Shown here: piece after piece, positions 20,163 to 29,677 of the stretch
Layout: the number at the start of each line of letters is the position of its first letter
Numbering within the stretch: position 1 is the stretch's first letter
Source: Thiobacillus sp. 63-78
GTDB lineage: Bacteria > Pseudomonadota > Gammaproteobacteria > Burkholderiales > Thiobacillaceae
Length of the DNA: 64,000 nt
Direction of reading: 5' to 3'
NCBI GenBank assembly: GCA_001899765.1
Contig: MKWM01000011.1
Span: forward strand, 201,782 to 265,781
Position numbers and translations under genes: made by a program
The notes under the pieces: generated by a model
What the model was told of the DNA's origin: nothing
What the model saw: only the letters and a program-made list of their open reading frames with translations
The model's database searches: none

Positions 20163-21827
20163 ATGAGCATGCCGCCGACCCCGGATAGCGATGATTTCAT
20201 CGACTACGGATCCTTGCGTGCGCTGGTGGTGGACGATTCTCCCGGCATGCGCAATGCCCTGAGGCTGACCCTCTCGAACTTTGGAATCACCAGAATCCAG
20301 ATGGTGGCCAATGCGGCCGAGGCCATTTTCCAGATCAAGAACCGCTCCTATGACTTCATCCTGTGCGATTTCAATCTGGGCGAGGGGCGCGACGGCCAGC
20401 AATTACTCGAGGAATTGCGCCATGGCAACCTGATCTCGCTGGAGAGCGTCTTCATGATGGTCACGGCGGAGTCCCATTATGAGAAGGTGGTCGCCACGGC
20501 TGAACTGGCGCCGGACGACTACATGATCAAGCCTTTCAGCGCAGAGCTTCTGTGCAGCCGGCTGACGGGCATCCTGCTGCGCAAGCGGGCATTCCGGGAC
20601 GTCTACTGGAATTTTCAGGAACAGGATCTGAACGCCGCGATCGCGGCTTGCGATACGCTCATTCTCGGCAAGCCGAAGTACGCAGTGGATGCCATGCGTT
20701 TCAAGGGAGAGCTGCTGGTTGCGCTTGGCCGCTTCGAGGATGCCGAAAACCTGTACCGGCAGGTCGTCTCGATGCGCGCCATTCCGTGGGCACGGCTGGG
20801 TCTTGCCAGATCCTTGCATTTGCAGAAAAAGCATGATGCCGCCGAAGAGGAACTGCGCGACGTTCTGGAGCAGGCACCTGAAATGGTGGTCGCCTACGAT
20901 CTGCTGTCCGATGTCCATCTGGAAAAAAAGGACACGGTCGCCGCACAGGAAGCCCTGGAAAAAGGCGTGGCCATTTCGGGAAAAACCGTTCGCCGGCAGC
21001 AAAAGCTTGGGGAGATTGCCTACGGCAACGGCGATCTCGATGCTGCGAGCGCAGCGTTCGACAATGTGCTGGAAAAGGGACGCCATTCCATTTTCGTCAC
21101 CCCCGCCGATTTCGGCAATCTGTGCCGGGTTCAACTGGAGCAGGGCGACCTGGAGGCGGTGGCCGACACGTTGAAAAAAAACAAAAGCACGCTGCAGGCG
21201 AATCCCGAAGGGCAGCTTGTGATGGCCGTCACCCAGAGCATGGTGCATACCCGGACCGGCAACCAGCAGGCCGCCGTCAAGGCCCTGGATATGGCGGCAA
21301 GCCTGCGTGCCGGGGGCGCGCGCGGGGATGCGCAATTGATGCTGGATCTGGCCGGCGCCTGCATGACCAATGGCCGGAACGAGGAGGCGGACGCCGTCGT
21401 GGCCGAGGTGGCGCGCAATGCACACGACAGCGAGGCGTTGCTGGCCAAGGCGAAACGGCTCTACGATGAAGCGGGGCGGGCGGACGTCGGCACCGGTGTG
21501 CTGGCCACGGCGACTGGCGACGTGCGCAAGCTCAATAACGAGGGGGTGGTGCTGGCACAGCGAGGCGACTACAAGACCGCTGTGGAGAAATTGCTGACGG
21601 CCTGCGATGAAGCCCCCTACAATCCGCGCATCCTCATGAATGCGGTGTGGGTGATGCTCAAATACCTCGACCAGGTCGGGATGGACGAGACCATGCTCGA
21701 AACCGCGCGAACCCGGCTCAGGGAGGCGGAACGCCAGGCACCGGGCCACCCGCGTCTTGGCGGACTGCGCCTGCAGATGAAGGACGTGGAGAATCGTTTC
21801 GGCATTCAACGGAAGGCTGCCGGGTGA
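20163..21827 (+). CDS. Response regulator with tetratricopeptide output domain
   Basis: 554 residues. The N-terminal receiver domain has the acidic pair VVDDS (Asp24-Asp25), the phosphoacceptor Asp69 in LCDFNLG, a switch Thr in MMVTAES, and Lys in MIKPFS. From about residue 150 to the end it is helical TPR repeats, with no DNA-binding domain, so output is probably by protein contact. A second start two codons on, better spaced from AGGG, is possible. Its stop overlaps the GTG of the kinase gene, so the two are a coupled pair. Confidence 0.88.
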   Translation: MSMPPTPDSDDFIDYGSLRALVVDDSPGMRNALRLTLSNFGITRIQMVANAAEAIFQIKNRSYDFILCDFNLGEGRDGQQLLEELRHGNLISLESVFMMVTAESHYEKVVATAELAPDDYMIKPFSAELLCSRLTGILLRKRAFRDVYWNFQEQDLNAAIAACDTLILGKPKYAVDAMRFKGELLVALGRFEDAENLYRQVVSMRAIPWARLGLARSLHLQKKHDAAEEELRDVLEQAPEMVVAYDLLSDVHLEKKDTVAAQEALEKGVAISGKTVRRQQKLGEIAYGNGDLDAASAAFDNVLEKGRHSIFVTPADFGNLCRVQLEQGDLEAVADTLKKNKSTLQANPEGQLVMAVTQSMVHTRTGNQQAAVKALDMAASLRAGGARGDAQLMLDLAGACMTNGRNEEADAVVAEVARNAHDSEALLAKAKRLYDEAGRADVGTGVLATATGDVRKLNNEGVVLAQRGDYKTAVEKLLTACDEAPYNPRILMNAVWVMLKYLDQVGMDETMLETARTRLREAERQAPGHPRLGGLRLQMKDVENRFGIQRKAAG

Positions 21828-22477
21828 CATTCGACGGCACCGACTTTTATGCGGCCCTGATTCATGAACTGAAAAACGATCTGGGCGTACTGTCGATGGC
21901 GCTGGGAGGCATCCCGCTGCGGGGCGAAGCGGCGCACGACGCCGCGGTCGATTCGGCCCGGCTGCTGTGCCAGGGCATGGTCGACCGGCTGCATCAGGCG
22001 CTGCTGATCTACAAGGCGGACCATCAGCCGATCCATCCCGTGCTCGATGCCTGTTCGCCGCACGACCTGGTCCAGGCAATCGCCGCCAGCGCGCATGCCC
22101 TCGCACGCGACCGTCTGCATGTCGAGACGGCGATCGCCGCGGATACGCCCGTACTGTGGTTCTTCGATCGCGAGCTGGTCGAAATGGCCCTGGTCAACGC
22201 CATTCATAATGCATTGGCGCATGCGCGGTCATCCATCCGGATCGAGGCGGGGATGGACGCAGGCTGTCTGGCCCTGCGCGTGCGCGACGACTCGCCGGGC
22301 TATCCCGAATCCCTCCTGGAGAGCGTGGCCGACGGCAGGCCGTACGCCGCCACAGGAACCGGTCTGGGTCTGCGGTTTGCCAGGCTGATCGCGCACAGCC
22401 ACGACAACCGGGGGCGCCGGGGCGAACTGCGGCTCGGCAACGACCCCGGTGCGGTGTTCAGCCTGCTTTTGCCCTGA
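21824..22477 (+). CDS. Small sensor-less histidine kinase
   Basis: 217 residues. The H-box is at the very N-terminus (LIHELKNDLG, His14), the N-box is NAIHNALAHA, the G1 region is VRDDSPGYP and the G2 region is GTGLGLRFARLI. There is no sensor or membrane domain, so input must come from a partner. GTG 21824 overlaps the regulator stop (GTGA) and gives the right distance to the H-box. It probably phosphorylates the TPR regulator. Confidence 0.88.
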   Translation: MTFDGTDFYAALIHELKNDLGVLSMALGGIPLRGEAAHDAAVDSARLLCQGMVDRLHQALLIYKADHQPIHPVLDACSPHDLVQAIAASAHALARDRLHVETAIAADTPVLWFFDRELVEMALVNAIHNALAHARSSIRIEAGMDAGCLALRVRDDSPGYPESLLESVADGRPYAATGTGLGLRFARLIAHSHDNRGRRGELRLGNDPGAVFSLLLP

Positions 22478-22510
22478 GGCGGGCGTCGGGGGCGGCGTCG
22501 AATCCGCGCG

Positions 22511-22855
22511 CTAGGTGTCCAGCAAGGTCACCGTCGCATCGGCGGTCGTGCGGTCGATGTCGAACCGCACCACGCAGTATTCGGTCTGCTCGTCGATGGG
22601 CGTCGGGTCGTCCGCGCAACTGCAGCCGGCGATGATCCCCGTGTAGAAAATTCCTGCCTTGGCCCGGATCAGGCCGGCTTCCTCGTTCACGCTGATGATC
22701 ATCGCCTGGAAGGGACGGTCCGTCACATAGCTGCTGGACGACAAACCCTGCTGCAGCGGGAGATTTTCCGCATCCAGTTGTTCGATTTCCTGTTTGAGTA
22801 CCTGCTGGAACGCAGGGGTCTTCCAGGCACGCAGGGATAGAGGAAACTGGCTCAT
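22511..22855 (-). CDS. Conserved hypothetical protein
   Basis: 114 residues, acidic, no signal or membrane segment. The central motif FYTGIIAGCSCADDPTP, with a closely spaced Cys pair, and the following EYCVVRFDIDRTT are typical of a small protein found in betaproteobacteria without known role. The coding potential is supported by a ribosome site (AAAGGAAAAG, on the minus strand) before the ATG. It is convergent with the kinase gene. Confidence 0.75.
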   Translation of the reverse strand: MSQFPLSLRAWKTPAFQQVLKQEIEQLDAENLPLQQGLSSSSYVTDRPFQAMIISVNEEAGLIRAKAGIFYTGIIAGCSCADDPTPIDEQTEYCVVRFDIDRTTADATVTLLDT

Positions 22856-23070
22856 GGGCTTTTCCTTTGCAGATCAGGCGGGGCGTCAGGCCCGCCAGGG
22901 GAGTGGGTATTGTCCGCCCAGGACGGGCCTCCCGGCAACTGTTAGGGAAGCGGAGTTTTTCCCCTTTTTTCAACGCGCACCCCGGACGGGCTTTGGCCCT
23001 GCTTCCAGCGGGCTTGAAAATTCTCTACATCACCTCAAAATACAGCCAGTAATCTAGGCTTATTCCGGCT

Positions 23071-23379
23071 ATGGCAACCAAGCGAGAAGGTACTACCCTA
23101 CTGGAACCGTCGGTGGCGAAAGTAAAACCGCCGCCCTTGTACAAGGTTCTGCTGCTGAACGACGATTACACTCCGATGGAGTTCGTGGTGTTCGTCCTCA
23201 AAAAGTTTTTCGGCATTGACCAAGAACGGGCCACACAAATCATGCTCAAAGTGCATACTGAGGGTGTGGGGGTGTGCGGGGTGTACCCGAGAGATATCGC
23301 GAATACCAAGGTCGAGCAGGTTGTGGATTTCGCGCGGCAGCACCAGCATCCGCTGCAATGTACGATGGAGGAAAGTTAG
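23071..23379 (+). CDS. clpS: ATP-dependent Clp protease adaptor ClpS
   Basis: 102 residues. The family motif [17 protein letters not shown] includes the Asn-Asp residues that recognise the N-terminal residue of N-degron substrates, and [18 protein letters not shown] is the typical second half. It hands N-end-rule substrates to ClpA, whose gene starts on the next base. Confidence 0.97.
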   Translation: MATKREGTTLLEPSVAKVKPPPLYKVLLLNDDYTPMEFVVFVLKKFFGIDQERATQIMLKVHTEGVGVCGVYPRDIANTKVEQVVDFARQHQHPLQCTMEES

Positions 23380-25632
23380 ATGATCGCCCAGGAACTCGAA
23401 GTCACGCTGCACATGGCCTTCATGGATGCGCGGCAGAAGCGCCATGAATTCATTTCGGTGGAGCATCTGCTGATGGCAATGCTGGACAACCCGTCGGCAG
23501 CCGAGGTGCTGCGCGCCTGCGGCGCCAACCTCGATGCGATGCGCGACCAGCTCGACAAATTCATCGAGGAGCACACGCCAAAAATGCCGGGCGACGGCGA
23601 GGTCGATACCCAGCCGACGCTTGGCTTCCAGCGTGTGATCCAGCGCGCCATCCTGCACGTCCAGTCATCCGGCAAGAAGGAAGTGACCGGCGCCAACGTC
23701 CTGGTGGCGGTGTTTGGCGAAAAGGACTCGCATGCCGTGTACTTTCTCACCCAGCAGGGGGTGACGCGGCTGGATATTGTCAATTTCATCTCCCACGGCA
23801 TTACCAAGACGCCGCAGAGCGAACCGGTCAGGCCGGATGAGGTCGCCGAGGTCAATGCCGAGGCGCCGACCAGTTCGCCACTCGACAGTTTTGCGCAAAA
23901 TCTTAACGCGCAGGCTCTGGCGGGCAAGATCGATCCGCTGATCGGACGCGACCAGGAACTCGAACGGGTGATCCAGACGCTGTGCCGTCGCCGCAAGAAC
24001 AATCCCTTGCTGGTGGGCGAGGCAGGCGTGGGCAAGACCGCGATCGCCGAAGGTCTGGCGCGCCGCATCGTCGAAAGCTCGGTCCCCGAGATCCTGGCGC
24101 AGAGCACGGTATATGCGCTCGATATGGGCGCCTTGCTGGCCGGAACCAAATACCGGGGCGATTTCGAGCAGCGGCTGAAGGGAGTGCTCAAACAGTTGTC
24201 CGACAACCCCAGGGCGATCCTGTTCATCGACGAGATCCATACCCTGATCGGCGCCGGGGCGGCATCCGGCGGCACGCTCGACGCGTCCAACCTGCTGAAG
24301 CCGGCGCTGTCGTCCGGCCAGTTGCGCTGCATCGGCGCCACGACCTATACCGAATACCGTGGTATTTTCGAAAAAGACCATGCCTTGTCGCGGCGTTTCC
24401 AGAAGATCGACGTCCCGGAGCCCTCGGTCAACGAAACCGTGGAAATCCTGCGCGGGCTGAAATCGCGTTTCGAAGACCATCATGGCGTCAAATACACGGC
24501 AGCGGCATTGACCACCGCGGCGCAACTGGCCGCACGCTACATCAATGACCGCCATTTGCCCGACAAGGCCATCGACGTGATAGACGAGGCGGGCGCGGCC
24601 CAGCGCATCCTGCCCAAATCGAAGCAGAAGAAGACGATCACCCCGCGCGAGATCGAGGACATCATCGCCAAGATCGCGCGAATTCCGCCCAAGACCGTGT
24701 CGTCCGACGACAAGAATTCCCTGAAGTCGCTGGACCGCGATCTGAAAGCGGTCGTGTATGGCCAGAATGCGGCGATCGACGCGCTGGCGACGGCGATCAA
24801 GATGTCGCGCAGCGGCCTTGGCAATCCGCAAAAGCCGATCGGAAACTTCCTGTTTTCCGGTCCCACCGGGGTCGGCAAGACCGAGGTGGCACGGCAACTG
24901 GCCTATGTGCTGGGTGTTGAACTGATTCGTTTTGACATGTCGGAATACATGGAGCGCCACGCCGTGTCGCGCTTGATCGGCGCGCCGCCCGGCTACGTCG
25001 GTTTCGATCAGGGTGGATTGTTAACGGAAGCTGTCACGAAGAACCCGTATGCCGTTGTTTTACTGGATGAAGTCGAAAAGGCTCACCCGGACATTTTCAA
25101 CGTGCTGCTGCAAGTGATGGACCATGGCACCTTGACCGACACCAATGGACGCAAGGCCGATTTCCGTAATGTCGTGTTGATCATGACCACGAACGCGGGG
25201 GCAGAAATACTCAACAAGGCGAGTATCGGCTTTTCCAGCTCGCGTGAAAGCGGCGACGAGATGGGCGAGATCAAACGCATGTTCACACCGGAATTCAGGA
25301 ACCGGCTGGATGCGATCATCCCGTTTGCCTCGTTGACCGAGCCCGTCATCCTGCAAGTGGTCGACAAGTTCCTGATGCAGCTGGAAGAACAGTTGCACGA
25401 GAAGAAAGTCGAGGTGGTGTTTACCGATGCGCTGAAAGCCTATCTTGCGAAGCATGGCTTTGATCCGCTGATGGGTGCCCGCCCGATGTCCCGCCTGATC
25501 CAGGACACCATCCGCAAGGTGCTGGCCGATGAATTGCTGTTTGGCAGACTGGCGCATGGCGGTCAGGTAACCATTGATATCGATGCCAGCGAGAAAGTCA
25601 GACTGGAGTTCGAGGAGGCCGTGACGGTATAG
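23380..25632 (+). CDS. clpA: ATP-dependent Clp protease ATP-binding subunit ClpA
   Basis: 750 residues. It has the N-domain (MIAQELEVTLHMAF...), D1 with Walker A GEAGVGKTA and FIDEIHTLIGAG, D2 with GPTGVGKTE and LLDEVEKAHPDIFNVLLQ. There is no ClpB middle coiled-coil, and an N-terminal clpS neighbour confirms ClpA. It unfolds substrates for ClpP. It directly abuts clpS with no intergenic base. Confidence 0.97.
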   Translation: MIAQELEVTLHMAFMDARQKRHEFISVEHLLMAMLDNPSAAEVLRACGANLDAMRDQLDKFIEEHTPKMPGDGEVDTQPTLGFQRVIQRAILHVQSSGKKEVTGANVLVAVFGEKDSHAVYFLTQQGVTRLDIVNFISHGITKTPQSEPVRPDEVAEVNAEAPTSSPLDSFAQNLNAQALAGKIDPLIGRDQELERVIQTLCRRRKNNPLLVGEAGVGKTAIAEGLARRIVESSVPEILAQSTVYALDMGALLAGTKYRGDFEQRLKGVLKQLSDNPRAILFIDEIHTLIGAGAASGGTLDASNLLKPALSSGQLRCIGATTYTEYRGIFEKDHALSRRFQKIDVPEPSVNETVEILRGLKSRFEDHHGVKYTAAALTTAAQLAARYINDRHLPDKAIDVIDEAGAAQRILPKSKQKKTITPREIEDIIAKIARIPPKTVSSDDKNSLKSLDRDLKAVVYGQNAAIDALATAIKMSRSGLGNPQKPIGNFLFSGPTGVGKTEVARQLAYVLGVELIRFDMSEYMERHAVSRLIGAPPGYVGFDQGGLLTEAVTKNPYAVVLLDEVEKAHPDIFNVLLQVMDHGTLTDTNGRKADFRNVVLIMTTNAGAEILNKASIGFSSSRESGDEMGEIKRMFTPEFRNRLDAIIPFASLTEPVILQVVDKFLMQLEEQLHEKKVEVVFTDALKAYLAKHGFDPLMGARPMSRLIQDTIRKVLADELLFGRLAHGGQVTIDIDASEKVRLEFEEAVTV

Positions 25633-25801
25633 TTTTTTTGCGCCATACAATTCCGTAAAGATTTCTCATGGGTGGTCGTAAGCCGTTCTAGACACAGGTG
25701 CGCACTGTTTTCTTGCCGTGATTTCCGCTTCATCTTCCTGAAGCCGTGAAATCCGGCAATTCCGGTGCCTGTGCATTGTCGATCTCTAGAGAGGGCTGCC
25801 C

Positions 25802-26401
25802 ATGAAGCTGTACTTCGTACCGCACATCACCGTACTTTTGATGGCTTGTTCCGTGTCTGCCCCTGTTCAGGCTGCCGACACCGAATCGGGCCATGCCACG
25901 CTATCCGGCGAGGATTTGACCGCGGCAAGCGAGCGTATCCGTCAAACCGGTGCGAAGATGCGTGAAGACCTGAGGAAGGCGCGCGCGCATCTGGACGCGC
26001 AGAAGGCCCAGGATGAGACCGAAAAAGCCCGCCTGGCGGCTGAAAAGACACGGCAGGCGGCCGAACGTCAACATCAGGAAGAACTGGAGCGCCAGCAGGC
26101 GCTCAAGGAAAAACAGCAGCGGGAAGCCCAGTTGGCTACGCAGGAGCGTATGCGAAAGGAGGCTGCCGCACGGGCAGAGCAGCAGGCCGAACGCCAACGT
26201 CAGGATGCCCTGACTGCGAAGCAACAGGAGGCCGCCAGAGAGCAGGCGGCCAGGACGCGGGCGGCCGAAGCACTCAAGGACGCGCGCGCTTCGGTGGGTA
26301 TCCGGGCATTCGGGGATGACCGGCAGGCCGCCAGGACACGGGCAGCCGAAGCGCTCAAAAAAGCGCGTGAATCAACCGGTGTACGGGCGTTCGGAGAGTG
26401 A
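25802..26401 (+). CDS. Secreted coiled-coil protein of unknown function
   Basis: 199 residues. Residues 1-24 are a Sec signal peptide ending PVQA-A. From about residue 40 to 150 it is a highly charged Glu/Lys/Gln/Ala coiled coil, similar in style to TolA. The C-terminus contains a tandem duplication of about 27 residues: AARTRAAEALKDARAS...IRAFGD followed by AARTRAAEALKKARES...VRAFGE, whose DNA copies are also clearly alike. No partner gene identifies its job. The ATG is preceded by GAGAGG. Confidence 0.75.
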   Translation: MKLYFVPHITVLLMACSVSAPVQAADTESGHATLSGEDLTAASERIRQTGAKMREDLRKARAHLDAQKAQDETEKARLAAEKTRQAAERQHQEELERQQALKEKQQREAQLATQERMRKEAAARAEQQAERQRQDALTAKQQEAAREQAARTRAAEALKDARASVGIRAFGDDRQAARTRAAEALKKARESTGVRAFGE

Positions 26402-26616
26402 CGCCCCAGACCCGGAGCCATCACCTTGCAAGGACAATCGGCCCGCCACGGACATCGGCGCGTACACTGCGTGCCCATGGGCAGGCTGATCCCGTCCGGG
26501 AGCATGATGATGGATGACGGCACGAATATTTTCCTGGACGATATCGGCAGCATGTCCCATCACTTGCTCGACACGATCGAATCCCGCACCATGTCCGGCA
26601 TTCGAAGAAGACCGGG

Positions 26617-27492
26617 ATGTTGATGAAAAGCGCATGGGTTTCTTTTGCGGCCGTTCTGGCTGCAGCCGTTCTGCTGGCGGGTTGCGAACGGCCAGCGACG
26701 TCGTTTCCCGATACGGCCGTTGCCAGGGCAGGGAACGAAACGATCAGTAAATTCGAGCTGGAGCGGGCCATGGCGCGTCTGGGCCCCATGAACGCGGCTG
26801 AGGCCGCACAGGCTCGTGGCAAGGTACTGGAGGCCCTGGTCGACCAGTATCTGGTTGGCCATGCCGCCCGAGACGCAAAGCTGGACAAGGCTCCCGAGGT
26901 TGTCCTGGCGATGCAGCAGGCACAACGCCAGGTGCTGGTGGAAGCCTATATGGAACGCCTGTTCAAGGATTTGCCACCCCCCTCGGATGACGCCATCCGG
27001 GATTATTACAACCGTCATCCCGAATGGTTCGCACAACGCAGGCTATACCGCGTTCAGGAACTCGAGTTGCAACTGGCGCCTGCGCGTATCGCGGAGATTG
27101 AAGCGCAACTGGGGAAAAGCCATGGTCTGTCCGAGTTCACCGCCTGGCTGGACACACAGGGTATCGCCGTCAAATCGGGCGAGACGGTGAGGCCGGCAGA
27201 AAAAATTCCGGCGGCTGTGCTGAGTCAGTTCGCCAGGATGAAAGACGGGCAGGCGGTCGTGATACCGGTAGACGGGGATCGGGTCGGCGTGTTGCAATTA
27301 CTGGGGAGCCAGGCACAGCCGGTATCGCCGGAACAGGCCCACGATGCCATTTCTCATCAGCTCCTGGCGGAACAACGAAGAACCCTGCTGGAAGCCGAAA
27401 TCCGTCAATTACGCGCCAGCGGCAAGGTCGAATATGCCAGTGGCTTTGCGCCTGCGCCTGCGAGCGCTGCCGCACCGCTCGACAGGCCTTGA
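26617..27492 (+). CDS. EpsD-family peptidyl-prolyl isomerase-like lipoprotein
   Basis: 291 residues. The N-terminus is a lipoprotein signal (LLAGC, lipidated Cys at about 24). The rest resembles SurA-like foldases: VARAGNETISKFELERAM, the long helix with EALVDQYLVGHAAR, then a weak parvulin-like region (YYNRHPEWFAQRRLYRVQELEL). EpsD proteins occur in exopolysaccharide clusters, and a mannose-1-phosphate guanylyltransferase follows here, which supports the assignment, although no other polysaccharide genes are in the window. Confidence 0.75.
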   Translation: MLMKSAWVSFAAVLAAAVLLAGCERPATSFPDTAVARAGNETISKFELERAMARLGPMNAAEAAQARGKVLEALVDQYLVGHAARDAKLDKAPEVVLAMQQAQRQVLVEAYMERLFKDLPPPSDDAIRDYYNRHPEWFAQRRLYRVQELELQLAPARIAEIEAQLGKSHGLSEFTAWLDTQGIAVKSGETVRPAEKIPAAVLSQFARMKDGQAVVIPVDGDRVGVLQLLGSQAQPVSPEQAHDAISHQLLAEQRRTLLEAEIRQLRASGKVEYASGFAPAPASAAAPLDRP

Positions 27493-27606
27493 GTCCGGCT
27501 CGATGCGACGCACAGACGAAATGAGGATTTTCCGTACGCACACCGGAGTGACCGGAGCGGAATTGACCTCATGCAAACAAGATTTCATTTTCAATGAGTA
27601 CCCGAC

Positions 27607-29028
27607 ATGACCACGATCCATCCTGTGATTCTATCCGGAGGCTCGGGCACCCGCCTGTGGCCCTTGTCGCGAGCGGCGCTCCCCAAGCAGCTGCTGCCGC
27701 TTGCCAGTGACCGGAGCCTGCTGCAGGACACCGTCGGACGCTTGACAGGCATGCCCGAAATGGCTGCGCCGCTGATGGTCTGCAATGTCGAGCACCGTTT
27801 CATGATCGCCGAGCAGATGCGCCAGATCGATGGCACCCCCCGTGCCATCGTGCTGGAACCGGTCGGGCGCAATACCGCACCGGCGATTACCGTGGCGGCG
27901 CTGATGTTGTCGCGCGACGATCCGGACGCGCTGATGCTGGTCCTGCCGGCCGATCACCTGATCGGCGACGTCGCCGCCTTCCACGATGCCATACGCACGG
28001 CGGCAGAGGCCGCGCAGCACGGCCATCTCTCCACCTTCGGCATCGTCGCCGCCACGCCCGAGACCGGTTACGGCTATATCCGCAAGGGCGCGCCGCTGGC
28101 GGACAGCGCGGGTGCCTACCAGGTGGCGGGATTCGTCGAGAAGCCCGACCTGGCCACCGCGCAGCAGTACGTCGAATCCGGGGACTATTTCTGGAACAGC
28201 GGCATGTTCCTGTTCCGCGCGTCGGATTTCCTGCAGGAACTGCAGGCGTTGCGGCCCGACATCCTGGACGCCAGCCGCGCGGCGTTGGATGCCGCCACGC
28301 TCGATCTCGATTTCGTGCGGCTCGACCCGGCCGCATTCGAGGCTTGCCCGTCGGAGTCGATCGACTACGCCGTCATGGAGCATACCCATCGAGCGGCCAT
28401 GGTGCCTGCAGACATGGCCTGGAACGATATCGGCGCCTGGTCGGCGCTATGGAACGTGGCGGAAAAGGACGGGCAGGGCAACGCCATCCGCGGCGACGTC
28501 ATGCTGGAAAACGCCCGCGACAACTTCGTCCGTGCCGAAACCCGCATGGTCGCGATGCTGGGTGTATCCGACCTGGTGGTGGTCGAAACCGCCGACGTGG
28601 TGCTGGTCGCCGGCAAGGACCAGGTCCAGGACGTGAAGAAACTGGTCGACCGCCTGAAAGCCGAAAAACGCTGCGAGCATCTGGTCCACAAGCAGGTGTA
28701 CCGCCCCTGGGGATGGTACGAGGGCATCGACGAGGGCGAGCGTTTCCAGGTCAAGCGCATCATGGTCAGGCCGGGCGAAAAGCTCAGCCTGCAGATGCAC
28801 CACCACCGCGCCGAGCACTGGATCGTGGTCTCCGGCACGGCCAGCGTCACCTGCGGCGACGAGGTCATGCTGCTGACCGAGAACCAGTCCACCTACATTC
28901 CGCTCGGCACGTCGCACCGGCTGGAAAACCCCGGCAAGATCGATCTGCACATGATCGAGGTCCAGTCGGGCACCTATCTCGGCGAGGACGACATCGTCCG
29001 CTTCGAGGACATCTACCAGCGCAGTTGA
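27607..29028 (+). CDS. Mannose-1-phosphate guanylyltransferase / mannose-6-phosphate isomerase
   Basis: 473 residues, the bifunctional AlgA/ManC type. The N-terminal nucleotidyltransferase has GGSGTRLWPLSRAALPKQ and FVEKPD, with the ESIDYAVMEH segment; the C-terminal cupin (from about 350) has RPWGWYEGID, QMHHHRAEHWIVVSGTA and the RLENPGK end. It makes GDP-mannose for surface polysaccharide. It stands apart from other sugar genes. Confidence 0.95.
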   Translation: MTTIHPVILSGGSGTRLWPLSRAALPKQLLPLASDRSLLQDTVGRLTGMPEMAAPLMVCNVEHRFMIAEQMRQIDGTPRAIVLEPVGRNTAPAITVAALMLSRDDPDALMLVLPADHLIGDVAAFHDAIRTAAEAAQHGHLSTFGIVAATPETGYGYIRKGAPLADSAGAYQVAGFVEKPDLATAQQYVESGDYFWNSGMFLFRASDFLQELQALRPDILDASRAALDAATLDLDFVRLDPAAFEACPSESIDYAVMEHTHRAAMVPADMAWNDIGAWSALWNVAEKDGQGNAIRGDVMLENARDNFVRAETRMVAMLGVSDLVVVETADVVLVAGKDQVQDVKKLVDRLKAEKRCEHLVHKQVYRPWGWYEGIDEGERFQVKRIMVRPGEKLSLQMHHHRAEHWIVVSGTASVTCGDEVMLLTENQSTYIPLGTSHRLENPGKIDLHMIEVQSGTYLGEDDIVRFEDIYQRS

Positions 29029-29277
29029 GCCTTCCCGCGAACTTTCCGCTCGCGGGGAATGGATGCTTCCAGGATTTAACCCATTGTTTTGATTGCAAAT
29101 GTGGCGGCCTGCTGGCGAGCCGGCCCGGCGGCTGCCCGCCTGGCTACGGCCCGCCGTGTAGGACGAACACCTACATTGCGGGTGGTCCGTTTCCGTCCAT
29201 CAATACAGCGCTTGCCCACATTAACTTTCCCGGGTGTCGTCCGAAAACGAATTCACCACGCTGACTTGAGTGTGTGT

Positions 29278-29291
29278 TTGAAAAAATTCAA
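29278..29291. promoter_or_regulatory. Inverted repeat upstream of flhD
   Basis: TTGAA-AAAA-TTCAA, perfect 5-bp arms, 18 bp before the flhD start and just ahead of its GAGAGGGG ribosome site. In the 281-bp region between the guanylyltransferase and flhD this is the clearest symmetric element; it could be an operator for the flagellar master regulator. The rest of that gap shows no convincing gene. Confidence 0.35.
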
Positions 29292-29309
29292 CGGAGAGGG
29301 GCAGGCCAA

Positions 29310-29627
29310 ATGAAAATGGACGAAATGCTGGACGACATGCGCGACGTCAATCTGAACTACCTGATGCTGGCACAGGGCATGATCCAGCACGACAAGGCGA
29401 CCGCCGTCTTTCGTCTGGGCATCAGCCAGGACGTTGCCGACCTGATCGAAGCGCTGACGCCCGCGCAGGTGCTCAAGCTTGCCGCATCCGGCATGATGGT
29501 GTCGCGCTTCCGCTTCGACGACGGCGTGGTGCTCAACATGCTGACCAATTACACCCGCGATCGGGCCATCGCCCAGTCCCACGCCGCCATCCTGATGGCC
29601 GGCCAGGCCGCAGAAGCCTTTGCCTGA
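29310..29627 (+). CDS. flhD: Flagellar transcriptional master regulator FlhD
   Basis: 105 residues. The segment LNYLMLAQGMIQHDKATAVFRLG and KLAASGMMVSRFRF are the FlhD hallmark. With FlhC it forms the FlhD4C2 activator of early flagellar operons. ATG 29310 follows a strong Shine-Dalgarno. Together with FlhC it shows that this organism uses the FlhDC hierarchy even though it also carries the polar-type regulators FlhF and FleN. Confidence 0.95.
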   Translation: MKMDEMLDDMRDVNLNYLMLAQGMIQHDKATAVFRLGISQDVADLIEALTPAQVLKLAASGMMVSRFRFDDGVVLNMLTNYTRDRAIAQSHAAILMAGQAAEAFA

Positions 29628-29677
29628 TCCGGCCGTAGCCGCAGCAGCCGCCGCACAATAAAAAGGGGAGTGGTTTC

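Noticed and set aside
23013..23042. CTTGAAA before clpS as a possible heat-shock promoter
   Set aside because: The -35 part resembles a sigma-32 site but no matching -10 (CCCCAT-like) follows at the right distance.
26426..26623. A 65-codon frame between the coiled-coil gene and the EpsD-like gene
   Set aside because: No ribosome site, no homology, and it overlaps the next start; I could not support it as a gene.
29029..29309. A 74-codon frame starting at 29089 ahead of flhD
   Set aside because: Low-complexity basic sequence that ends inside the flhD start region; more likely untranslated leader.
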